DNA from: Streptomyces sp. CBMA29
Lineage (GTDB): Bacteria; Actinomycetota; Actinomycetes; Streptomycetales; Streptomycetaceae
Assembly (NCBI RefSeq): GCF_014596445.1
Contig: NZ_MECL01000083.1
Location: forward strand, 57,891 to 121,890
Reading direction: 5' to 3'
Length of the DNA: 64,000 nt
Below the pieces are notes generated by a model. That model was not told where the DNA came from, searched no databases, and saw only the letters and a program-made list of their open reading frames with translations. Positions 44,578 through 53,732 of this stretch are shown here, piece after piece. Numbering within the stretch: position 1 is the stretch's first letter; every line of letters starts with the position of its first letter. Position numbers and translations under genes: made by a program.

Positions 44578-46227
44578 CCTTCTGCGCGAGCCGGGACGGC
44601 GCTCGCTGGGGCGGGTGACCGGGTCGCCCGCCTCCTCGGCCGCGACCCGGCGGGCCGTACCGAAGTCGGCGAGGGCCTGCGCGAGGGCGAGCACGGACGG
44701 CTCGGGCGACATGACGTCCACCCGCAGCCCGTGCTCCTCCGCCGTCTTGGCGGTCGCGGGCCCGATGCAGGCGATCACCGTGACATTGTGCGGCTTGCCC
44801 GCGATGCCGACGAGATTGCGCACGGTCGAGGACGAGGTGAACAGCACCGCGTCGAATCCGCCGCCCTTGATGGCCTCACGGGTGTCGGCGGGCGGCGGCG
44901 AGGCGCGCACGGTCCGGTAGGCCGTCACGTCGTCCACCTCCCAGCCCAGCTCGACAAGACCGGCCACCAGCGTCTCGGTGGCGATGTCGGCACGCGGCAG
45001 GAAGACGCGGTCGATCGGGTCGAAGACCGGGTCGTACGGCGGCCAGTCCTCCAGCAGCCCGGCCGCGGACTGCTCGCCGCTGGGCATCAGGTCCGGCTTG
45101 ACGCCGAACTCCACCAGCGACTGGGCGGTCTGCTCGCCGACCGCGGCGACCTTGATACCGGCGAAGGCCCGCGCGTCGAGCCCGTACTCCTCGAACTTCT
45201 CGCGCACCGCCTTGACGGCGTTCACCGACGTGAAGGCGATCCACTCGTAGCGTCCGGTGACCAGGCCCTTGACGGCCCGCTCCATCTGCTGCGGCGTGCG
45301 CGGCGGTTCGACCGCGATGGTCGGCACCTCGTGCGGCACGGCGCCGTACGAACGGAGTTGGTCGGACAGCGACGCCGCCTGCTCCTTCGTGCGCGGCACC
45401 AGCACCCGCCAGCCGAACAGCGGCTTGGTCTCGAACCACGACAAGTGCCGTCGCTGGGCGGTGCGTTCGCCCACGACGGCTATCGCGGCGATCGGTCCCT
45501 CGGGCGTCGGCAACGCCTTGGTCGCCTTCAGCTCCGCGGCGATGGTGGCCAGGGTCGCGGTCCAGGTGCGCTGCCGGGTGGTGGTCCCGGCGACGGTCAC
45601 CGACAGCGGGGTGTCGGGCTTGCGTCCGGCGGCGATGAGTTCCGCGGTGGCGATCGCTACGGTCTGGAGCGTGGTGGAGACCACCAGCGTCGCGTCGCTC
45701 GCGCCCACCTCGTTCCAACAGCGGTCGCCGGCGGTGGCCGCGTCCACGAAGCGCACGTCACTGCTCAAGTGCACGCCCGCGTAGGCGGGTACGCCGACGG
45801 CGGCGGCCACGCCGGGCACGACCTCGAACGGGATGCCCGCGTGGGCACAGGCCAGCATCTCCTCGGCCGCGGACGAGTCGAGACCGGGGTCGCCCGCGAC
45901 CGCACGGACGACCCGCTTTCCGGTCCGCGCGGACGCCATGACAAGCTGGGTGGCAGCAGCCGAGACAGCGGAGATGTCCAACACCTCGCCGTCTGCGGCG
46001 GGTTGGGCCGTGCCCACGTCCGCGCGGGCGTGCGTGCGGACCACGTCGAGCACCGGCGCGTCGCCGACCAGCAGGTCGGCACGGGCCAGCGCCTCCACAG
46101 CGCGCAAGGTCAGCAGCCCGGGGTCTCCGGGCCCGGCACCGAGGAAGGTGACGTGGCCGGAAGAAGGTCGGTTGGAACCGGCGGTCCCGGCGGTGTTCGT
46201 CGTTGCAGCGACGGCGGCGGGGTTCAA
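44566..46227 (-). CDS. hemD: bifunctional uroporphyrinogen-III C-methyltransferase/uroporphyrinogen-III synthase
   Basis: 553 aa. The N-terminal SAM-dependent CobA/SirA-type domain (FLGAGPGDPGLLTLRAVEAL near 28-47, AGDPGL) and C-terminal HemD domain (WRVLVPRTKEQAASLSDQL onward) form the fusion known from Streptomyces hem operons. Makes uroporphyrinogen III, and may methylate it toward siroheme/B12. The TTG start overlaps the hemC stop as TTGA. Basic C-terminal tail. Confidence 0.93.
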   Translation of the reverse strand: MNPAAVAATTNTAGTAGSNRPSSGHVTFLGAGPGDPGLLTLRAVEALARADLLVGDAPVLDVVRTHARADVGTAQPAADGEVLDISAVSAAATQLVMASARTGKRVVRAVAGDPGLDSSAAEEMLACAHAGIPFEVVPGVAAAVGVPAYAGVHLSSDVRFVDAATAGDRCWNEVGASDATLVVSTTLQTVAIATAELIAAGRKPDTPLSVTVAGTTTRQRTWTATLATIAAELKATKALPTPEGPIAAIAVVGERTAQRRHLSWFETKPLFGWRVLVPRTKEQAASLSDQLRSYGAVPHEVPTIAVEPPRTPQQMERAVKGLVTGRYEWIAFTSVNAVKAVREKFEEYGLDARAFAGIKVAAVGEQTAQSLVEFGVKPDLMPSGEQSAAGLLEDWPPYDPVFDPIDRVFLPRADIATETLVAGLVELGWEVDDVTAYRTVRASPPPADTREAIKGGGFDAVLFTSSSTVRNLVGIAGKPHNVTVIACIGPATAKTAEEHGLRVDVMSPEPSVLALAQALADFGTARRVAAEEAGDPVTRPSERRPGSRRRARV

Positions 46228-47765
46228 AGTGCGCGCTCCCCCATAAGACCGGCCGCACCCTTGGCGAGCATCTCGACGGCCAACTCGCGCCCGAGGGCAC
46301 GCGCTTCGTCGTCGGACGCCGGTACGGGGCCGGTGATGGACATCTGCACCAGTGAGGCGCCGTCGGTCGTGCCGACGACACCGCGCAGGCGCAGCTCGGT
46401 AGTCTGCCCGTCGGCCACGAGGTCGGCGAGCGCGCCCACAGGGGCGGAGCAGCCGGCTTCAAGGGCGGCGAGCAGGGATCGCTCGGCGGTCACGGCGACC
46501 CGGGTGAACGGGTCGTCGAGCTCGGCGAGCTGTGCGGCCAACTCCTGGTTGGAGGCGGCGCATTCGACCGCCAACGCTCCCTGGCCGGGAGCGGGCAGTA
46601 CGGCGTCGGCAGCGATCAGCTCGCTCGCCTCCGCGAGCCTGCCGATACGGTTCAGCCCGGCGGCGGCCAGTACGACCGCGTCGAGCGTGCCGGAAGTAAC
46701 GTACCCGATGCGGGTGTCAACATTGCCACGGATCGGCACCGTCTCCACGGCCCTGCCGTGTGACCGTGCCCACGCGTTGAGCTGCGCCATCCGTCGCGGG
46801 GAGCCCGTGCCGACCCGCGCTCCGTCGGGCAGCGTCGCGAACGTCAGGCCGTCGCGGGCCACGAGTGCGTCCCGCGGGTCTTCCCGTACCGGGATCGCCG
46901 CGAGCGTCAGCCCTTCCGCTTGCGCGGTGGGCAGGTCTTTGAGGCTGTGCACCGCGAAGTCGATCTCGCCGGCCAGGAGGGCGTCCCTCAGGGCCGACAC
47001 GAAGACGCCGGTGCCGCCGATCTGGGCCAGATTCTCTCGTGAGACGTCGCCGTACGTGGTGATCTCGACCAACTCGACCGGGCGGCCGGTCAGTTCCGTC
47101 ACCTGGGCGGCGACCATGCCCGACTGCGCCATCGCCAGCTTGCTGCGCCGGGTCCCCAACCGCAGGGGCTGCGCCCCACGCAAAGAGGGTCCGCCCTCAA
47201 CAGCTCCCTCCCGCAAGGGCGTTGCCCCCACCGGGTCGCCGTCCCGCCCGGAGGCAGAGCCGCTGGCGCTCGGGACCTGGCCCCCAGGGGCGCGGGGAAC
47301 CGCGCGCTCAGCCGCAGCGGCGCCGCTCACGCCCGCCCGCCCCAGCGGGGCAGTCACGGCTGTCTCCGGACCACCGGCCGTCACGGGCTGGCCGCGCAGT
47401 TCCCCGCGCCCCTGCGGGACACGACCTGCCACGCCCGGCAGCGTCGCCGACTGCGGGTCCGCCGTGGTCGGCCGCGCAGTTCCCCGCGCCCCTACCGGGG
47501 CACCTCCCGCGACCACGCGCCCACGCGGCGGCAGCCGCACATCAGATGCAGCCCCGCGCCCCTGCGGGGCACGACCTGCCGCACCCGGCACCGTCGCCGA
47601 CCGCAGGTCCGCCGTGGCCGGCCGCGGGCCGCTCGCGCCCACGCGTCCACGCGGCGGCAGCCGCAGGTCGGACGCGGCCCCGCGCCCCTGGGGGGCACGA
47701 ACTGTCGCGTCCGGCACCGTCGCCGACACAGCGCCGGGCCCCTGGGGGGCACCCGTCTCGTTCAT
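46224..47765 (-). CDS. hemC: hydroxymethylbilane synthase with long repeat-derived N-terminal extension
   Basis: 513 aa if read from the ATG that directly follows the hemA stop (TGAATG). The enzyme proper starts at about residue 201 (LRLGTRRSKLAMAQSG) and is complete: HSLKDLPT with the catalytic Asp and LEAGCSAPVGA with the dipyrromethane Cys. The first ~195 residues are Gly/Ala/Arg/Pro-rich repeats containing APQGRGAASD(L/V)RLPPRGRV twice, absent from normal HemC (about 310 aa). An in-frame TTG at 47183 preceded by GAGGG could give a normal-length protein. Polymerises four porphobilinogens. Confidence 0.9.
   Translation of the reverse strand: MNETGAPQGPGAVSATVPDATVRAPQGRGAASDLRLPPRGRVGASGPRPATADLRSATVPGAAGRAPQGRGAASDVRLPPRGRVVAGGAPVGARGTARPTTADPQSATLPGVAGRVPQGRGELRGQPVTAGGPETAVTAPLGRAGVSGAAAAERAVPRAPGGQVPSASGSASGRDGDPVGATPLREGAVEGGPSLRGAQPLRLGTRRSKLAMAQSGMVAAQVTELTGRPVELVEITTYGDVSRENLAQIGGTGVFVSALRDALLAGEIDFAVHSLKDLPTAQAEGLTLAAIPVREDPRDALVARDGLTFATLPDGARVGTGSPRRMAQLNAWARSHGRAVETVPIRGNVDTRIGYVTSGTLDAVVLAAAGLNRIGRLAEASELIAADAVLPAPGQGALAVECAASNQELAAQLAELDDPFTRVAVTAERSLLAALEAGCSAPVGALADLVADGQTTELRLRGVVGTTDGASLVQMSITGPVPASDDEARALGRELAVEMLAKGAAGLMGERAL
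47281..47750. repeat. GC-rich repeat cluster within the hemC 5' region
   Basis: CGCGCCCCT-containing units start near 47405, 47485, 47555 and 47681. The most similar ones (47405, 47555, 47681) are 150 and 126 bp apart, both multiples of three. Copies of GGCCGCGCAGTTCCCCGCGC at 47390 and 47470 and its inverse near 47286 match the palindromic element at 33 kb. Confidence 0.8.
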
Positions 47766-49121
47766 TCAGCGGCCTCGATTCGGTTCTGGGACGCCCAGGG
47801 TGGTGCGGGTCGGCGCGGAGCGGACGGCGGCTACGGCCTGCGGGTCGAGGTCGAAGAGCTCGCGCAGGGCGTCGGCGTAGCCCGCGCCGCCCGGCTCGCC
47901 CGCGAGCTGCTTGACCCGCACGGTGGGCGCGTGCAGGAGCTTGTCGACGACGCGGCGCACCGTCTGGCTGATCTCGGCGCGCTGCTTGTCGTCCAGATCG
48001 GGCAGCCTACCTTCGAGGCGGGAAAGTTCACCCGCCACGACGTCGGCGGCCATGGCGCGCAGCGCCACCACGGTGGGCGTGATGCGAGCGGCACGCTGCG
48101 CCGCCCCGAAGGCGGCGACCTCGTCGGAGACGATGGCGCGCACGGCGTCGACGTCGGCGGCCATGGGCGCGTCGGCGGAGGCGGCGGCCAGCGACTCTAT
48201 GTCGACCAGGTGCACGCCGAGCACCCCGTGCGCGGCCGAGTCGATGTCACGCGGCATGGCGAGGTCCAGCACGGCGAGGTCGCTGCCCGCAGGGCGCTCG
48301 GCGAGGGCGGCGCGCAGGTCGTCCGCGGTCAGCACCAGGCCGGTCGCGCCGGTGCAGGACACCACGACGTCGGCGGTGCGCAGCGCGGCGGACACCTCGG
48401 ACATGGGGATCGCGCGGCTGTCGAGGGCGCTGTTGTCGGAGGCCAGCGTCGCCGCGAGGCGCTCGGCCCGGTCGACGGTGCGGTTGGCGATGGCCAGCTC
48501 GCGTACACCCGCGCGCGCGAGCGTGGCCGCGGCCAGGGAGGACATGGAGCCCGCGCCGACGACGAGGGCGCGGCGGCCGGTGAGCGGTCCTGTCGTCACG
48601 GCGAGCTGGTCCAGGCCGAAGGTGACCAGGGACTGGCCCGCCCGGTCTATCCCGGTCTCGGAGTGGGCGCGCTTGCCGACCCTGAGGGCCTGCTGGAACA
48701 GGTCGTTGAGCAGCCGGCCCGCGGTGTGCAGCTCCTGCGCGGCGGCCAGCGCGTCCTTGATCTGGCCGAGGATCTGGCCCTCGCCGACGACCATGGAGTC
48801 CAGGCCGCAGGCCACGGAGAGCAGGTGGTGGACGGCCCGGTCCTCGTAGTGCACGTACAGGTGCGGGGTCAGCTCTTCGAGGCCGACGCCGCTGTGCTGG
48901 GCGAGGAGCGTGGACAGTTCGGCGACCCCGGCGTGGAACTTGTCGACGTCCGCGTACAGCTCGATGCGGTTGCACGTCGAGAGCACCACCGCCTCGGCCG
49001 CGGGCTCCGCGGCGAGCGCGTCCTGGAGCAGCTTGGCGCGGGCGTCCCCGGTGAGCGCGGCCCTCTCCAGGACGCTCACGGGTGCGCTGCGGTGGCTGAG
49101 TCCGACGACGAGAACGCTCAT
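47766..49121 (-). CDS. hemA: glutamyl-tRNA reductase
   Basis: 451 aa. Reduces glutamyl-tRNA to glutamate semialdehyde, the first step of C5-pathway tetrapyrrole synthesis. Active-site Cys in LSTCNRIELYADV (residue 50), NADPH domain with ALVVGAGSMSSLAAATLARAG, and a C-terminal dimerisation domain. Start overlaps the rex stop as ATGA; stop is followed at once by the hemC ATG. Confidence 0.96.
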   Translation of the reverse strand: MSVLVVGLSHRSAPVSVLERAALTGDARAKLLQDALAAEPAAEAVVLSTCNRIELYADVDKFHAGVAELSTLLAQHSGVGLEELTPHLYVHYEDRAVHHLLSVACGLDSMVVGEGQILGQIKDALAAAQELHTAGRLLNDLFQQALRVGKRAHSETGIDRAGQSLVTFGLDQLAVTTGPLTGRRALVVGAGSMSSLAAATLARAGVRELAIANRTVDRAERLAATLASDNSALDSRAIPMSEVSAALRTADVVVSCTGATGLVLTADDLRAALAERPAGSDLAVLDLAMPRDIDSAAHGVLGVHLVDIESLAAASADAPMAADVDAVRAIVSDEVAAFGAAQRAARITPTVVALRAMAADVVAGELSRLEGRLPDLDDKQRAEISQTVRRVVDKLLHAPTVRVKQLAGEPGGAGYADALRELFDLDPQAVAAVRSAPTRTTLGVPEPNRGR

Positions 49122-49828
49122 GCGGGCATCACGGCGGGTACGTCACCGTCCGGGTCCTGGCGGTCCTCGCCCGCCTTGCGCTGCTCGTGGAAGGCGAGGA
49201 TCTGGAGCTCGATGGAGAGGTCGACCTTGCGTACGTCGACGCCGTCGGGAACGGTCAGCACGGTCGGCGCGAAGTTGAGGATCGAGGTCACACCGGCGGC
49301 CACGAGGCGGTCGGTGACCTCCTGGGCGGCGCCGGCGGGCGTGGCGATGACGCCGATCGACACCTGGTTGTCGTCGACGATCGACTCCAGCTCGTCGATG
49401 TGGCGGACCGGGAGCCCGGCGACCAGACGGCCCGCGAGCGCGGGGTCGGCGTCCAGCAGCGCGGCGACCCGGAAGCCGCGGGAGGCGAATCCGCCGTAGT
49501 TGGCGAGCGCGGCGCCGAGGTTACCGATACCGACGATGACGACCGGCCAGTCCTGCGTGAGGCCCAGCTCACGGCTGATCTGGTAGACGAGGTACTCGAC
49601 GTCGTAGCCCACGCCACGGGTCCCGTAGGAGCCGAGGTAGGAGAAGTCCTTGCGCAGCTTGGCCGAGTTGACCCCGGCGGCGGCGGCGAGTTCCTCCGAC
49701 GACACGGTGGGCACCGAGCGCTCGGAGAGTGCTGTCAGTGCCCGCAGGTACAGCGGAAGTCTGGCGACGGTGGCCTCGGGAATCCCTCGGCTGCGGGTCG
49801 CCGGTCGGTGAGATCGGCCAGTTGCCAC
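49118..49828 (-). CDS. rex: redox-sensing repressor Rex
   Basis: 236 aa from the GTG at 49828 (AGGAG upstream). Winged HTH (AAAAGVNSAKLRKDFSYLGSYG) and NAD(H)-binding Rossmann domain (VVIVGIGNLGAALANYGGF). Represses respiratory genes and its own operon when NADH/NAD+ is low. Upstream lies a near-perfect Rex operator. In S. coelicolor rex-hemACD is Rex-controlled; the same is expected here. Confidence 0.95.
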   Translation of the reverse strand: MATGRSHRPATRSRGIPEATVARLPLYLRALTALSERSVPTVSSEELAAAAGVNSAKLRKDFSYLGSYGTRGVGYDVEYLVYQISRELGLTQDWPVVIVGIGNLGAALANYGGFASRGFRVAALLDADPALAGRLVAGLPVRHIDELESIVDDNQVSIGVIATPAGAAQEVTDRLVAAGVTSILNFAPTVLTVPDGVDVRKVDLSIELQILAFHEQRKAGEDRQDPDGDVPAVMPA

Positions 49829-49903
49829 GGTGCTCCTGCGGGTAGAGCTGGGCTGAAGACGACCACGGTCTTTGGGGCCGCCCCGTGGACGCCAGGCTAT
49901 GTC

Positions 49904-49923
49904 TTTGTGAACGCGTGCACAAA
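49904..49923 (-). promoter_or_regulatory. Rex operator (ROP)
   Basis: TTTGTGAACGCGTGCACAAA, one mismatch from a perfect palindrome and close to the recalled consensus TGTGAACNNNTTCACA. It is about 76-95 bp upstream of the rex start. Confidence 0.88.
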
Positions 49924-49959
49924 GATGGTGTCCGATTTGCCCGGCGGACGTGACCGGCA

Positions 49960-50679
49960 TCACGCGCTCCCATTACGGACATTGGGCACCATTCGCCGTG
50001 CGGAATCGTTGCTGCGGCGCTTCCAGAGTGCGTCAACGACCCCCGTCAGGCCAGTGGCCTGCGGCCATTCCACCGCGGCCGCCAGCGCCAGCCGCTCGTC
50101 CAGAACGGCGGATTCCGCGAATTCGACCGATTCCGCACCCCGAACGTAGTGCGAGAACAGCTCGGCCGTCGCAAGAGCGTCACCCAGCGCGGTGTGCGCG
50201 TGCCACTGCGTGACGCCCGCCGCCGCGGCGCAGTCGCGCAGTGACAGCCCGTGCGGAACGGGCAAGCGGGCGGCGGCCATCCGCATCGTGCAAAGTTCTG
50301 GTATAGACGGCAGCCGCACCCCGAGGCGGGCGTACTCGGCGGCCAGGAACGAGCGGTCGCACCCCACGTTGTGCCCCACGAGCACCCGGCCGCGCAGCAG
50401 ATTCAGCAGCCGGGCCGCGATGCCCTCGAACGAGGGCGCCCCGCCGAGGTCGCCGCCCTCGATGCCGTGGATGTGCGTCGGGCCGACCGGACCGTGCGGA
50501 TCGACCAGCGTCGCGAACTCGCCCTGCGGAGCCAGGTCCTTGTCCAGCAGGACGACCGCCAGCTCCACCACCCGGTGCCGCCGCGACGACGAACCGGTCG
50601 CCTCGACGTCGACCACGGCAAAGCCGTACGCCGAAGCCTGGCTCGGAGCCGAGAGCACGCGGTCACACTCCTCACGCAT
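49960..50679 (-). CDS. DEDD-family 3'-5' exonuclease (DnaQ-like)
   Basis: 239 aa from the ATG at 50679. ExoI FAVVDVEATGSS (D, E), ExoII GHNVGCDRSFLAAEY, and ExoIII HAHTALGDALATAEL (H...D) of DnaQ-type exonucleases. Stand-alone epsilon-like nuclease, probably in DNA or RNA processing. Same strand as rex but with about 130 bp and the Rex operator between. Confidence 0.85.
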   Translation of the reverse strand: MREECDRVLSAPSQASAYGFAVVDVEATGSSSRRHRVVELAVVLLDKDLAPQGEFATLVDPHGPVGPTHIHGIEGGDLGGAPSFEGIAARLLNLLRGRVLVGHNVGCDRSFLAAEYARLGVRLPSIPELCTMRMAAARLPVPHGLSLRDCAAAAGVTQWHAHTALGDALATAELFSHYVRGAESVEFAESAVLDERLALAAAVEWPQATGLTGVVDALWKRRSNDSARRMVPNVRNGSA

Positions 50680-50892
50680 CGCCCCCGGCCGTACAAAACG
50701 ACCTCGATCGTAATCGAATGTGCGCGAGTGCGAGTAACGCCCGCATATCGCCTGTGACACAGGTGCAGTACGGCTGCGCGGAGGGTCACGGGTGACAGTT
50801 GGTGCGATCCGGCGCCGTACGCGTAACCGTCCCGCGCGCCCGTTCCCCGTACGCGCACCCGTCGTACAGGCGCCCGTACCGTCCGGCGCACA

Positions 50893-51171
50893 ATGGCCCG
50901 TATGACGAACGACGACAGCGCGGCGTCGGCCGTGCGCACGGTCACGCTCATCGGCAAGCCCGGCTGCCACCTGTGCGACGACGCGCGCGCCGTGATCGAG
51001 AAGGTGGCGGGCGAGACCGGCGCGGCCGTGGAGGAACGGGACATCACCCGGGACGAGGCGCTGTACGCGCGGTACTGGGAGCAGATCCCCGTCGTCCTGG
51101 TCGACGGCGAACAGCACACGTTCTGGCGCGTGGACGAGAAGCGGCTGCGCGCCGCGCTCACCGCGGGCTGA
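50893..51171 (+). CDS. glutaredoxin/thioredoxin-like protein
   Basis: 92 aa from the ATG at 50893; an ATG at 50902 is possible and would suit a leaderless transcript from CACAAT (50889-50894). VTLIGKPGCHLCDDARAVI has the redox CxxC, and IPVVLVDGEQH the cis-Pro region. Small cytoplasmic thiol-disulphide protein, conserved near rex-hemA in Streptomyces. Confidence 0.8.
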   Translation: MARMTNDDSAASAVRTVTLIGKPGCHLCDDARAVIEKVAGETGAAVEERDITRDEALYARYWEQIPVVLVDGEQHTFWRVDEKRLRAALTAG

Positions 51172-51276
51172 CCCCCGGCGGGGACCCGTACCCGGTCACT
51201 GTCCGGTCGTGTGGCGTTCACGCCCGCGCATCGTGGGCGAACAGGGCTTGACGCGCCGGGTGGTTATGCTCGCGGT

Positions 51277-52314
51277 ATGGCCGCACGCAGATGGCTCACC
51301 CCCCGTAGGCAGGCCGGCACCGAGCGCAGTGTGCTGGCAGGCGAGGCCGCGGCACTGGCCGCGGAGGCCGCCCTGGCCACCAAGACCCGGCCGCGGGACG
51401 CGGTTTCCGCCGGGCCGGAGGAGACCCCGGCCGCCGAGGCGGCGGATCCGGCCGAGAAATCAGCGCGCGCGGAGCGCGAGGCGCGCGCGGAGCCGACAGC
51501 ACCCGGAGAGCCGGAGGAAGCCGAATTCCCCGCCTCCGACCAGCCCCGCGCGGCGGCCTTCTTCGACCTCGACAACACCGTGATGCAGGGCGCCGCGATA
51601 TTCCACTTCGGCCGCGGCCTGTACAAGCGGAAGTTCTTCGACACCCGCGACCTGCTGCGCTTCGCCTGGCAGCAGACGTACTTCCGCGTGGCGGGCAACG
51701 AGGACCCCGGGCACATGCGGGACGTGCGCGAGAGCGCGCTGTCCATCATCAAGGGGCACCGCGTCGAGGAACTGACGTCCATCGGCGAGGAGATCTACGA
51801 CGAGTACATGGCGGGCAAGATCTGGCCCGGCACGCGCGCGCTCGCCCAGGCCCACCTGGACGCCGGGCAGCGCGTCTGGCTGGTGACCGCCGCGCCTGTC
51901 GAGACCGCCACGATCATCGCCCGCCGCCTCGGCCTGACCGGCGCGCTCGGCACGGTCGCCGAGTCGGTCGACGGCGTCTACACCGGGCACCTGGTCGGCG
52001 AACCGCTGCACGGACCCGCGAAAGCCGAGGCCGTACGCGCCCTGGCCGCCGCCGAGGACCTGGACCTGTCGCTGTGCGCCGCGTACAGCGACTCCTCCAA
52101 CGACATCCCGATACTGTCCCTGGTCGGCCACCCGTACGCCATCAACCCCGACAGCAGGCTGCGCAAGCACGCCCGCGCCGAGGGCTGGCGGCTGCGCGAC
52201 TACCGCACCGGGCGCAAGGCCGCCAAGATCGGCATCCCCGCCGCGGCCGGGATGGGCGCGGTGGCGGGCGGCGCCGTGGCCGCTGTCGCGATCAGCCGCC
52301 GCCGGCACTCCTGA
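51277..52314 (+). CDS. HAD-superfamily (IB) phosphatase with C-terminal membrane segment
   Basis: 345 aa from the ATG at 51277; TATGCT (51265-51270) just upstream suggests a leaderless start. Ala/Glu-rich N-terminus of about 85 residues, HAD motif [11 protein letters not shown], motif II VTAAP, and [10 protein letters not shown] (motif IV), as in SerB-like phosphatases. C-terminal hydrophobic segment [19 protein letters not shown] before RRR. Conserved upstream of bldN in Streptomyces; substrate unknown. Confidence 0.85.
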   Translation: MAARRWLTPRRQAGTERSVLAGEAAALAAEAALATKTRPRDAVSAGPEETPAAEAADPAEKSARAEREARAEPTAPGEPEEAEFPASDQPRAAAFFDLDNTVMQGAAIFHFGRGLYKRKFFDTRDLLRFAWQQTYFRVAGNEDPGHMRDVRESALSIIKGHRVEELTSIGEEIYDEYMAGKIWPGTRALAQAHLDAGQRVWLVTAAPVETATIIARRLGLTGALGTVAESVDGVYTGHLVGEPLHGPAKAEAVRALAAAEDLDLSLCAAYSDSSNDIPILSLVGHPYAINPDSRLRKHARAEGWRLRDYRTGRKAAKIGIPAAAGMGAVAGGAVAAVAISRRRHS

Positions 52315-52337
52315 CACCGCCCTCCCGTGACGCCTGT

Positions 52338-52379
52338 GGCCCCCGTGGCGCGGCAGCCTCGCCGTGCCACGAGGGGCCC
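52338..52379. terminator. terminator hairpin after the HAD gene
   Basis: GGCCCC-GTGGC paired with GCCAC-GGGGCC with small mismatches. The 340-bp gap to bldN (52315-52654) is AT-richer after 52430 and must hold the bldN promoter; no promoter could be assigned. Confidence 0.55.
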
Positions 52380-52654
52380 GAAGTGCCGGGAGCGACACGC
52401 GTGAACACGAGCACAACACGCTCTCTCCGCGACCATTTCACGAGCAGAAGTGGTCAACTAAGCGCGCCTGTTCGATAATTACTCGATCACCATTCCGCTT
52501 AGGAAGTGGCGGAAACGGCGATTTGAGCAACTCGGTGTAGCGTCGCCTGTACGAAGCGTTATTCTCCTCAGACGCATTCCGGTACCCGCACGTCGCCACG
52601 ACGAGTGAACGGTCCCGTACTGCACGTGATGGAAGTTCTGCCTCTGGGAGTCCC

Positions 52655-53479
52655 GTGTACCCACACGACGGGGTTGACACCTCTGGCCTGGCTGCGTTGC
52701 GCGCACTGGTGGTTGACCGCCTGATGCGCACAGTCCCCACGTACGCCGTGCCCGCCTTCGCCACGTCCGGTCCCACCGTCCCCGGCCACGCTTACGCGCT
52801 GGCCGAAGTCAGCACAGCCGCAGGCAGACGCACCCGCAGCAGCTCCACCAGCACCACCGGCACGGGCAACGGCTCCGGCGGCGGTCAGTCGACCGCCACG
52901 ACCACCGCCCGGCGCCCGGCCTCCGACACCGACAGCGGCCGGATGATGGACCTGGTCGAAAGGGCCCAGGAAGGCGAGACCGAAGCCTTCGGACGGCTCT
53001 ACGACCACTACTCCGACACCGTCTACCGCTACATCTATTACCGCGTCGGCAGCAAAGCCACCGCCGAGGACCTGACGAGTGAGACGTTCCTGCGCGCCCT
53101 GCGCAGAATCGGTACCTTCACCTGGCAGGGCCGTGACTTCGGCGCGTGGCTGGTCACGATCGCCCGCAATCTGGTCGCCGACCACTTCAAATCGAGCCGG
53201 TTCCGGTTGGAAGTGACCACCGGTGAAATGCTCGACGCGAACGAGGTCGAGCGCAGCCCTGAGGACTCCGTTCTGGAGTCGCTGTCGAACGAGGCGCTGC
53301 TCCAGGCCGTGCGCAAGCTCAATCCGCAGCAGCAGGAGTGCGTCACGCTGCGGTTCCTCCAGGGTCTCTCGGTGGCCGAGACCGCCCGCATCATGGGCAA
53401 GAACGAGGGGGCGATCAAGACCCTCCAGTACCGGGCGGTCCGCACCCTGGCCAGGCTCCTACCGGAAGACGCCCGGTGA
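52655..53479 (+). CDS. bldN: ECF sigma factor BldN (pro-sigma form)
   Basis: 274 aa from the GTG at 52655 (GGGAG upstream). An N-terminal extension of about 95 residues (MYPHDGVDTSGLAALRALVV, then Ser/Thr/Gly-rich) precedes region 2 (LVERAQEGETEAFGRLYDHY, TSETFLRALRRIGTF) and region 4 (LNPQQQECVTLRFLQGLSVA, NEGAIKTLQYRAVR). The long pro-sequence is a known BldN feature removed by proteolysis. Needed for aerial hyphae (chaplin, rodlin and rsbN genes). rsbN follows 253 bp downstream. Confidence 0.95.
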   Translation: MYPHDGVDTSGLAALRALVVDRLMRTVPTYAVPAFATSGPTVPGHAYALAEVSTAAGRRTRSSSTSTTGTGNGSGGGQSTATTTARRPASDTDSGRMMDLVERAQEGETEAFGRLYDHYSDTVYRYIYYRVGSKATAEDLTSETFLRALRRIGTFTWQGRDFGAWLVTIARNLVADHFKSSRFRLEVTTGEMLDANEVERSPEDSVLESLSNEALLQAVRKLNPQQQECVTLRFLQGLSVAETARIMGKNEGAIKTLQYRAVRTLARLLPEDAR

Positions 53480-53538
53480 GCCGGCCTTGTCCCGGACGGT
53501 GTCCCGTACCCCGGCAGGCCATCATTCGGCCTATCAGT

Positions 53539-53601
53539 CCGATCATCAGAGCCGACCCGATCATCAGACCTGCGTAACCCAACTGGCCCGGCACTCGTTG
53601 C
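53539..53601 (+). promoter_or_regulatory. BldN-type promoter of rsbN with upstream direct repeats
   Basis: CGTAAC (53573-53578) and CGTTGC (53596-53601), 17-bp spacer, resembling the recalled BldN -35/-10 (CGTAAC...CGTTGA). Just upstream CCGATCATCAGA occurs twice, 18 bp apart (53539 and 53557). Confidence 0.6.
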
Positions 53602-53732
53602 ATCACATGCAGACATATCTGTGCCGCGCGCTGCCTGTTGCTGTTCACTCGATCGGGTGGACGGCAGCCGGGAACGCAACCTTCCGGGCGGCATGGGGAG
53701 TCGAGTGTGGATGACGAGAGGAGGTGCCGCCC

